Shown here in pieces: positions 1 to 5,736 of a stretch of 14,136 bases of DNA. Under the pieces are notes generated by a model that was given only the letters and a program-made list of their open reading frames with translations, was not told the origin of the DNA and made no database searches. Source of the stretch: Candidatus Shapirobacteria bacterium (GTDB lineage Bacteria > Patescibacteriota > Microgenomatia > UBA12405); the NCBI GenBank assembly GCA_028700345.1, contig JAQVSW010000011.1, forward strand, positions 1 to 14,136, written 5' to 3'. A program made the translations under genes and the position numbers. How positions within the stretch are numbered: position 1 is the stretch's first letter; every line of letters begins with the position of its first letter.

Positions 1-1409
1 TCTTTGATAGTGGGAGAGTCGGTCAAAAACTGAGTTAGGCGGTCAATGCCCAGACCCCAGCCGGCGGTGGGAGGCATGCCGTATTCGAGAGCGCGAATGT
101 AATCGGTGTCTAATTGTTCGGCTTCAGTCTTACCTTTTTTGGCTAAAGCTTCTTCACTGAGCCAGCGATCGTGCTGATCTTTGGGATCATTTAACTCATT
201 GTAGGCTTTAAGCAGCTCAGTCCCACAGACCAAAAGCTGAAAGGAGGCAATACGACTGGGATTATCTGATTTTCGCTTGGCCAAGGCAATCATTTCTGAG
301 GGATAATCAGTAATAAAAACCGGACCAATTAAAAAAGGACGAACATATTCTTTGTAGAGAGCATCAAAATAAGCCCCAAGACCAACCAAACCAGTTAAGT
401 CTAATTTTAGCTTTTTATCCTTAAGGCAATTTTTAAAATCAGTTTCATTTTTGATATTGTCAATGTCAAGGCCAGTTTTTTGGAAAATGGCATCATGAAA
501 AGTTAGCTTTTCAATGTCTTTTGAAAAATCTAACTCCTGATTTTGAAAGTTTATTTTTAATCCGCCTTTAATTGTTTTGATAATATGTCTGATCAGCTCC
601 TGAGTAAACTCCATTAAAACTTCGTAATCAACATAAGCCCAGTAAAATTCAACTTGGGTAAATTCGGGATTGTGAAAACGAGAGACACTTTCATTTCTAA
701 AATCGCGTGAAACCTCATAGACCTTTTCAAACCCGCCGACAATAAGGCGTTTTAGATAAAGCTCGTTGCTAATACGCAGATACATATCCTGTTCAAGTTC
801 GTGATGACGGGTGACAAAGGGTCTGGCTGAGGCACCACCATAGACAGGCTGGAGAACCGGAGTTTCGACTTCGATAAAACCATTATCATCTAAAAATTGG
901 CGAAGGGTAGTTAAGATTTTGCTCCGAGTTAAAAACACCTGCCTGGACTCTGGATTGACAATTAAATCAACATAACGCTGACGGTAGCGTTCTTCAATAT
1001 CAGTCAGACCATGCCATTTTTCCGGTAAGGGACGAATATTTTTTGCCAGTATTTGAAAATCAGCGACTTTTAGAGTGATTTCACCGGCCTGGGTTTTGAA
1101 TACTTCTCCAGAGGCTGAAATTATGTCACCGATATCAAAGAGTTTGGTTAAATCAAATTTTTCATTTAAAATATCACTTTGAAAAAAAAGCTGGATTTTA
1201 CCAGTTCTATCCACTAAATCTGCAAATAAAATTTGGCCATGGCCGCGAAGACTCATGAGACGACCAGCTAAAATAGCTTTCTTTCCAATCATTTTTTGGG
1301 CGTCAGAACAGCTATTTTTTGACTTTAAATTTGGCTGAGGATAGGCGTCAAGACCCAGAGACTTAATTTTTTCAAGTTTATCTAGACGAATTTGTCTTAG
1401 ATCGGACAT
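1..1409 (-). CDS. lysS: Lysyl-tRNA synthetase, class II (C-terminus cut by window edge)
   Basis: Charges tRNA(Lys) with lysine in the cytoplasm. About 469 residues are visible, starting MSDLRQIRLDKLEKI from the ATG at 1409. The N-terminal OB-fold anticodon-binding part includes GKKAILAGRLMSLRGHG and comes first. The class II catalytic core follows: a motif 1 region near FIEVETPVLQPVYGG, motif 2 with FRNES and HNPEFTQVEFYWAY, and motif 3 as GWGLGIDRL close to the left edge. The text stops at DSPTIK, so probably only about ten residues are missing from a roughly 480-500 residue family. The gene lies 11 bases after greA, a pairing seen in several bacterial groups, and is probably cotranscribed with it. 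No Shine-Dalgarno is visible. TAAAAT ends 5 bases before the ATG. Identification is very secure; only the exact end is unknown. Confidence 0.96.
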   Translation of the reverse strand, partial: MSDLRQIRLDKLEKIKSLGLDAYPQPNLKSKNSCSDAQKMIGKKAILAGRLMSLRGHGQILFADLVDRTGKIQLFFQSDILNEKFDLTKLFDIGDIISASGEVFKTQAGEITLKVADFQILAKNIRPLPEKWHGLTDIEERYRQRYVDLIVNPESRQVFLTRSKILTTLRQFLDDNGFIEVETPVLQPVYGGASARPFVTRHHELEQDMYLRISNELYLKRLIVGGFEKVYEVSRDFRNESVSRFHNPEFTQVEFYWAYVDYEVLMEFTQELIRHIIKTIKGGLKINFQNQELDFSKDIEKLTFHDAIFQKTGLDIDNIKNETDFKNCLKDKKLKLDLTGLVGLGAYFDALYKEYVRPFLIGPVFITDYPSEMIALAKRKSDNPSRIASFQLLVCGTELLKAYNELNDPKDQHDRWLSEEALAKKGKTEAEQLDTDYIRALEYGMPPTAGWGLGIDRLTQFLTDSPTIK

Positions 1410-1420
1410 GACTTATTTTA

Positions 1421-1879
1421 TCAGGCAATGGAAACAATTTTGTAGGTTAGTTTACCGGCAGGAGCGTCAACTTCAAATTTTTCATTAACTTTTTTCCCCA
1501 TTAAGGCCAGGCCTAGAGGAGACTGCGAGGATATTTTGCCCGAAGAAGGATCGGCTTCTAGCTCACCGACTAAATAAAAAGTTTTTTCTGAATTGCCAAC
1601 GACTTTAATTTTTACTTTTGAACCAATTTGAACGGTACTAGAATTGTTTTTACCGGTGATAATTTCGAAATTTTCTAAAACTGATTCAATTGAAGAAATT
1701 TTGGCGTTGACTACTTCGAGTTCGGCTTTTAATTGAGAGACCAATGAATCTTCTCCCGACTCGTCGGGCTGAGCTACTTCTTCGATTTTAGTGATAAGAC
1801 GGTCAGCCCAATCTTTAAGATTGCCTAACTCTGAAACTAATTGCGAGTGACCTTCTTTGGTTAGTTGGTTCTTTGTCAT
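1421..1879 (-). CDS. greA: Transcription elongation factor GreA
   Basis: Binds the RNA polymerase secondary channel and stimulates cleavage of backtracked transcripts. From the ATG at 1879 (MTKNQLTKEGHSQL) the protein has 152 residues, near the usual 155-160. The N-terminal half is the antiparallel coiled coil (about residues 8-65). The C-terminal half is the FKBP-like domain, with IGSKVKIKVVG and the typical SPLGLALMGKKVNEKFEVDAP stretch, read here as two blocks. The coiled-coil tip is acidic (DESGED). By hand alignment it places Glu at both positions equivalent to the two catalytic acidic residues (D41 and E44) of E. coli GreA, though the usual GDLxENAEY motif is not kept. An in-frame TTG at 1909 would add ten residues, but it lies in the stem-loop upstream and encodes a non-conserved tail, so ATG is preferred. 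lysS follows after 11 bases. Confidence 0.93.
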   Translation of the reverse strand: MTKNQLTKEGHSQLVSELGNLKDWADRLITKIEEVAQPDESGEDSLVSQLKAELEVVNAKISSIESVLENFEIITGKNNSSTVQIGSKVKIKVVGNSEKTFYLVGELEADPSSGKISSQSPLGLALMGKKVNEKFEVDAPAGKLTYKIVSIA

Positions 1880-1890
1880 ATCGTTTTTAT

Positions 1891-1923
1891 AAAAAAAACC
1901 TCTCGGCAAATAAAAATGAGAGG
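1891..1923 (-). terminator. Intrinsic-terminator-like hairpin in the greA leader
   Basis: Reading the minus strand, CCTCTC (1923-1918) and GAGAGG (1904-1899) form a perfect 6-bp stem around a 13-base AT-rich loop. Eight Ts follow (1898-1891). This is the standard layout of a Rho-independent terminator, although the stem is short. It ends about 11 bases before the greA ATG, so it lies inside the 5' leader if the promoter at 1991-1963 is correct. It could act as an attenuator of greA, or as a stop for antisense transcription arriving from the uvrC side. Confidence 0.6.
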
Positions 1924-1932
1924 AAATAAGCG

Positions 1933-1955
1933 GTGACAGATTAATTTTTTGTCAC
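1933..1955. repeat. Inverted repeat GTGACA-N11-TGTCAC
   Basis: A perfect 6-bp inverted repeat (1933-1938 and 1950-1955) with an 11-base AT-rich spacer lies between the divergent greA and sortase genes. In greA RNA it would be the first hairpin of the leader, just after the predicted transcription start. As DNA it has the size and symmetry of a dimeric repressor operator. The sequence alone does not decide between these readings. Confidence 0.45.
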
Positions 1956-1962
1956 AGGTGAT

Positions 1963-1991
1963 ATGGTAAACTAGAAGGTAAAATTTGTCAA
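1963..1991 (-). promoter_or_regulatory. Predicted sigma-70 type promoter for greA-lysS
   Basis: On the minus strand a perfect -35 box TTGACA (1991-1986) is separated by 17 bases from TACCAT (1968-1963), a 4-of-6 match to the -10 consensus. Transcription would begin near 1956 and give a leader of roughly 77 bases holding both hairpins upstream of greA. The promoter overlaps the start region of the divergent sortase gene. Confidence 0.5.
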
Positions 1992-1997
1992 ATATAA

Positions 1998-2693
1998 GTG
2001 TTAAATTTTTTTAGGGTAGTTCCAAAAAAGCGCAAGATTCGGGTAAATAAATCTAAGGGTTTACTTTACTCAAATCCCCCGGCCCCAAAAAGGGTTATCT
2101 TTTATCTTGGGAATATTTTATTTTTAGGAGCCATTATCTATGGAGGTTATTTATATACTCCTTTTTTTAAAGCTTTTTATAACTACAAATTCACCAAAGC
2201 TGAGAGTAAAATTGAAACTATTGCTGAGCAAAAAATTGAAATAAAAAAATCAGATGAATTTTTTATCCAAATTCCAAAAATACTCGCCTTTTCAAAAGTA
2301 GTTGAAAATGTTTCCCCCTTTGACGCAGCAGAATATCTGGAAATACTAAAACAAAATCAAGTCGCTCACAGCAAAGAAAGTGACACTCCTGGAAGTGGTC
2401 TGGGAAAGATGACCTATGTCTTTGCCCACTCTTCAACTCGAGACATTGTCGATGTGAGAAATAATCCGGTTTTTTATTTACTGGGAGAGCTTGAAGCAAG
2501 CGATTTTATTTATATCAAATATCATGGACAGGAATATAAATATCAGGTTTACGACAAAAAAGTGGTCAAGGCAAATCAGGTCGAATTTTTAGATTTTAGA
2601 GATGAGAATAAAGAACTGCTGATACTACAAACTTGTTGGCCGATCGGTACTGACTGGAATAGACTATTAATTTTTGCTCAGCTTACGACATGA
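1998..2693 (+). CDS. Membrane-anchored sortase family transpeptidase
   Basis: Sortases cleave a sorting signal on exported proteins and join them to another surface molecule. The 231-residue protein has a basic N-terminus, one membrane segment at about residues 32-54, and an extracellular catalytic domain from about residue 85. This gives an N-in, C-out topology. The family pattern is visible: IQIPKI at the start of the barrel, catalytic His144 in VFAHSST, Cys213 in LLILQTCWPIGT and Arg222 in NRLLIFA. The class cannot be assigned and no LPxTG-like substrate is encoded in this window. Translation starts at GTG 1998; no ATG lies upstream in frame, and AGAAGG about 20 bases upstream is too far for a standard ribosome site. 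The stop overlaps the rel start by four bases (ATGA), so the two are likely translationally coupled. Confidence 0.88.
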   Translation: MLNFFRVVPKKRKIRVNKSKGLLYSNPPAPKRVIFYLGNILFLGAIIYGGYLYTPFFKAFYNYKFTKAESKIETIAEQKIEIKKSDEFFIQIPKILAFSKVVENVSPFDAAEYLEILKQNQVAHSKESDTPGSGLGKMTYVFAHSSTRDIVDVRNNPVFYLLGELEASDFIYIKYHGQEYKYQVYDKKVVKANQVEFLDFRDENKELLILQTCWPIGTDWNRLLIFAQLTT

Positions 2694-4144
2694 TCCTAGA
2701 TTTATCTTTGAATCAAAATCATCACGACTACTGGGAAGAATTAAAAAGCGTTCTATTAATAAACGAAATTGAAAGCGAAAAAATAAAAGAGGCATATGAT
2801 TTTGCCTACAAGGCTCACGAAGGTCAGATCAGAGATTCAGGTGAAGCATATATTTCTCATCCGGCATGGGTAGCAAAATTAATTGCCCAAATAGACATAG
2901 GAGAAGAAGCAATTATTGCCGCCCTGCTTCACGACTGCTTGAAAAAAACTCAGGCGACAATTGAAGAAATTGATGAAAAATTTGGAGACGAAGTGGCCTT
3001 ACTTGTTTCAGGACTAAGTGAAGTTCAAGATAAAACAACAGGAAAAAAGGTAGACAACACTAATGTGGAAATTTTTAGACGATTTTTATTTTCATCGGTC
3101 GATGATGTGCGAATTTTGATTATTCGACTGGCTGATAAACTCCATAATGGTATGACCATTGAAAGTATCCCCCCTGAAAAACAAATTGAATATGCCAAAA
3201 GAGTGATGGGGATATATTCTCCCATCGCTGAATATGTGGGACTACATTATTTTAAGAAAAGGCTAGATGATATTGCTTTTAATATTTTGTTTCCGGAGGA
3301 AGCAAATAAATTAAGAGAGGACTTTAAAAAACAGGAAAAAGATGAAATAAAAGCGGTAACTCTTGTAAAAACAGAAATTGAGGAAATGCTACAAATAAAC
3401 AATATTAAAGATTATGAGATTGAAGGAAGAATAAAAAGTTTATATAGCACCTATTTGAAAATTAAAAGAAAAAAAGTAGAAAATATTGGTGACCGAGTGG
3501 GAATTAGAATCTTAACGGATACGGTGACTAGCTGCTATACGATTTTGGGTTTATTACATGCTAGGTATAAATATTTACCTGATGAATTTGATGATTATAT
3601 TTCAACTCCAAAAGCTAATGGTTACCGCTCTATCCAAACGACAATGAAATGGAAAAATAAAATTACAGTTGAGGTTCAAATAAGAACTAAACAAATGCAT
3701 GAATTTAATGAATTTGGTCCAGCTTCACATATTGCCTATAAACTAGGTAAAAATAATGAAAGTGGGATGGGAATTGAATGGGTTAAGGATTTGGTAAAGT
3801 GGCAAAAAAGTAATAATAATGTCAATAATTATAAAATAAAAGTTCTAAGCCGTTATGTTTATGTGTTTACCCCCAAGGGAGACACTATTCAGCTCCCAAA
3901 AGAAGCGACAGCTCTTGATTTTGCCTATAGAATTCACACTGATGTCGGAGATCACTGCCTCGGAGCTAAAATTAATAACAAAATGGTCAGAATTGATCAA
4001 AAATTAAATAGCGGTGATGTAGTGGAAATAATACTAACCAAAAATAAAAATGTGTGTAAAAACTGGCTTGATATTGTAACGACTAGCTTTGCCAAAGAAC
4101 ACATTAGAAAAATGACCTCAGAGAGCGAGAGATTTGCTAACTAA
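2690..4144 (+). CDS. rel: RelA/SpoT-family (p)ppGpp synthetase, hydrolase motif lost, C-terminus short
   Basis: Makes the alarmone (p)ppGpp from ATP and GDP/GTP in the stringent response. Domains in order are an HD hydrolase fold (about 30-190), the synthetase domain (about 225-355) and a TGS domain (about 386-450). The protein ends at residue 484 without the helical, zinc-finger and ACT parts that bring long Rel proteins to about 730 residues. The HD domain keeps Arg48, His57, His81-Asp82, Asp149 and Asn153. However, the catalytic Glu-Asp of HDxxED is Lys85-Lys86 (HDCLKKT), which predicts no hydrolysis. The synthetase keeps a lysine-rich G-loop region, Asp268 (GDRVGIRI), Tyr312 and Glu328 (VEVQIRT). 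It has EFDD at 299-302, as in synthetase-only RelA, rather than RFKD. The usual His of NGYxSLHTT is Gln316. The start overlaps the sortase stop, and the end overlaps uvrC by 27 bases. Confidence 0.93.
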   Translation: MILDLSLNQNHHDYWEELKSVLLINEIESEKIKEAYDFAYKAHEGQIRDSGEAYISHPAWVAKLIAQIDIGEEAIIAALLHDCLKKTQATIEEIDEKFGDEVALLVSGLSEVQDKTTGKKVDNTNVEIFRRFLFSSVDDVRILIIRLADKLHNGMTIESIPPEKQIEYAKRVMGIYSPIAEYVGLHYFKKRLDDIAFNILFPEEANKLREDFKKQEKDEIKAVTLVKTEIEEMLQINNIKDYEIEGRIKSLYSTYLKIKRKKVENIGDRVGIRILTDTVTSCYTILGLLHARYKYLPDEFDDYISTPKANGYRSIQTTMKWKNKITVEVQIRTKQMHEFNEFGPASHIAYKLGKNNESGMGIEWVKDLVKWQKSNNNVNNYKIKVLSRYVYVFTPKGDTIQLPKEATALDFAYRIHTDVGDHCLGAKINNKMVRIDQKLNSGDVVEIILTKNKNVCKNWLDIVTTSFAKEHIRKMTSESERFAN

Positions 4145-5401
4145 CTCCCGGCGATATTTATTGGCAAAGCGATGGGCCTCATCACGAAGTTTCATTAAGA
4201 GAAGTAAGGCTTGAGATTTTGAGGGAAGATTAATTTCTACCCACTCGTCACCATTTTTGATGACGATAGTCTCTATTTTTTTGGCTAGCCCCATTAAGGG
4301 GATATCTGTTATAGAAGAAATGGCGGATACTTGTGGTTTTCCCCCATCAACGACAATTAAATCAGGAGTCCCCCACTCGGGATGCTGGAGTCGGCGATAG
4401 ACAACCTCTTTCATCATAAATTGATCATTCGCAGAATCCGGATATTGAATATTTGTAGAGACGTGATTAATCACGTCTCTACTTTTTATGCGAAATTTAC
4501 GGTAGGCACTAGGGTCTAAATTGTCATTTTGCCAGACAACCATAGAACCGACAAAATATTTAGTTCCTAATTGGGAAATATCGTAGCACTCGATGCGATG
4601 AATATTTTTAATTTTAAGGTATGGTTTAAGAGTAGTTTCCAGACTTTCAATGGCTTGGCTTTGCCTGTCTTCTGGGAGATTAATGTCGGCATACATATTT
4701 TTTAAATTATGCCATCCAGAAACAATGTAGTTTAAAGAATCTAATTGATTTTTTAAGATGGAGGCAGTTTCGAATTCTTCGGATTTTGAAGCAAGTTTTA
4801 ATTCTTTATTTAGTAATTTGAGCAGTGAAGTAAATTCGCCGTTTAATATTTTTTTTATCTTTTTAATATTTTTAAGATAAATTTTTAAATCAGGATCAAA
4901 CCCCGGACAAAGACCAAGATGACAATAGAGGCATTTTGTTTTAGGGTGCTTTTCAATACTCCGAAAAGGAAATAAACGACGAATGGTTTTTAATAAGGAT
5001 TTAACTGAAGAACCATCGGGAAAAGGACCATAAATATCGGCTTTTGAGGGTAAACTGCTAGAATGAGCGGTAAAGATAATGGGGATTTTTGATTTTGAAA
5101 TACAAATATATAAATAGGATTTATTATCTCTAAGCTGAGAATTGTATTTAGGTAAGTATTTCTTGATTAAAGAAGATTCGAGTACTAATGCTTCTATTTC
5201 CGAGTTGACAGTTTTGGTCTCGACACTAGCAATTTGAGAAACTAAAATTTTTGTTTTGGGACCCAGGGCGTCATCACGCTGGAAATACTGCGAAACTCTT
5301 TTTCTTAAATTAATGGCCTTGCCAATATAGATAATATCTCCATTTGAGTTTCGATAGAGATAACAACCAGGTGTTGTAGGAAGATTCTTAAGATCGATCA
5401 C
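4118..5401 (-). CDS. uvrC: Excinuclease ABC subunit C, short form without C-terminal HhH domain
   Basis: Makes the two incisions around damage in nucleotide excision repair, acting on the UvrB-DNA complex. The 427-residue protein has an N-terminal GIY-YIG nuclease (Tyr14 in GCYLY, IIYIGKAINLRKRV, Glu near 75), a UVR/UvrB-binding coiled coil (about 195-225) and the RNase H-like nuclease. The latter carries Asp274 (ECYDIS), Asp352 (LIVVDGGKPQVSA) and His410 (RDEAHRF). It stops soon afterwards, without the helix-hairpin-helix pair that brings typical UvrC to about 600 residues. The cysteine cluster KCLYCHLGLCPGF differs from the usual spacing. A palindromic element encodes residues 307-316 (SRDVINHVST), an extra loop compared with E. 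coli UvrC. The start is GTG at 5401, with TAAAAT ending 7 bases upstream and no Shine-Dalgarno. The 95-residue gene ends 10 bases before it. Confidence 0.95.
   Translation of the reverse strand: MIDLKNLPTTPGCYLYRNSNGDIIYIGKAINLRKRVSQYFQRDDALGPKTKILVSQIASVETKTVNSEIEALVLESSLIKKYLPKYNSQLRDNKSYLYICISKSKIPIIFTAHSSSLPSKADIYGPFPDGSSVKSLLKTIRRLFPFRSIEKHPKTKCLYCHLGLCPGFDPDLKIYLKNIKKIKKILNGEFTSLLKLLNKELKLASKSEEFETASILKNQLDSLNYIVSGWHNLKNMYADINLPEDRQSQAIESLETTLKPYLKIKNIHRIECYDISQLGTKYFVGSMVVWQNDNLDPSAYRKFRIKSRDVINHVSTNIQYPDSANDQFMMKEVVYRRLQHPEWGTPDLIVVDGGKPQVSAISSITDIPLMGLAKKIETIVIKNGDEWVEINLPSKSQALLLLMKLRDEAHRFANKYRRELVSKSLAL
4454..4481. repeat. Perfect 28-bp palindrome inserted in frame in uvrC
   Basis: The half GTAGAGACGTGATT (4454-4467) is followed directly by its exact reverse complement (4468-4481), with no spacer. 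Palindromes of the GTAGAGACG type are, from memory, dispersed small repeats in several bacterial groups. Here the repeat is translated as SRDVINHVST in a loop of the UvrC RNase H-like domain, where E. coli UvrC has a shorter loop. Gene function is probably kept because the frame is intact and the catalytic residues on both sides remain. Confidence 0.85.
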
Positions 5402-5411
5402 TAGATATATT

Positions 5412-5699
5412 TTAGCCTAATCTAGTATTAGGTAGTTCAGCCTTGATAATTTCTACTGTTTTAAAAAAATCTTGAAAACCATCTTTATCATCTTGGGTAT
5501 AGTCTCTTCTTAAAGAAATTGCAATTTTAGAACTACTTAATTTAGTAAATAAACCAGTTTCGGTTAAATAAAAAAATTTTCCCGAGCTAGCTTTAATGTA
5601 TATGTGAACCCCTTGAAGTTGTGCGGCTTGATCATAAAGTGGATAATCTCTTTCGTTTACAATAGCATCTTTTGTTATAGATTTATTTTCAGTAGTCAT
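5412..5699 (-). CDS. Hypothetical protein, 95 residues, between uvrA and uvrC
   Basis: Family not recognised. The product is small, soluble-looking and of mixed charge, with no membrane segment, signal peptide or cysteine. The central part (GVHIYIKASSGKFFYLTETG, about 30-49) alternates hydrophobic and polar residues as in beta strands. The C-terminal third (DDKDGFQDFFKTVEIIKAEL) looks helical. It starts at ATG 5699 and has its own good promoter, whose -35 box lies in the end of uvrA. It ends 10 bases before uvrC, so the two probably share a transcript. A role in repair is suggested only by position. A chance open frame is unlikely given the promoter, the spacing and the lack of overlap with neighbours. 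Confidence 0.75.
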   Translation of the reverse strand: MTTENKSITKDAIVNERDYPLYDQAAQLQGVHIYIKASSGKFFYLTETGLFTKLSSSKIAISLRRDYTQDDKDGFQDFFKTVEIIKAELPNTRLG

Positions 5700-5709
5700 A
5701 TTTAAGCAT

Positions 5710-5736
5710 ATTATAGGTTTTTTATTTGTTTGTCAA
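5710..5736 (-). promoter_or_regulatory. Predicted promoter for the 95-residue gene and uvrC
   Basis: On the minus strand, TTGACA (5736-5731) and TATAAT (5715-5710) both match the sigma-70 consensus perfectly. The 15-base spacer is shorter than the ideal 17. The -10 box ends 10 bases before the ATG at 5699, so the leader would be only about 3-4 bases. The -35 box lies within the last codons of uvrA. Confidence 0.6.

Noticed and set aside
1880..1909. TTG start giving greA ten extra residues
   Set aside because: The extension lies in the terminator-like hairpin and its T run and encodes a non-conserved tail; ATG 1879 fits the family.
4289..4301. Small hairpin CCCCATTAAGGGG in uvrC
   Set aside because: Only four GC pairs; it encodes the conserved PLMGLAKK segment, so it is explained by coding.
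5401..5425. Inverted repeat CTAGAT-N13-ATCTAG at the uvrC start
   Set aside because: A short AT-rich stem that is easily expected by chance; it overlaps the end of one coding region and the start of another, with no further support.
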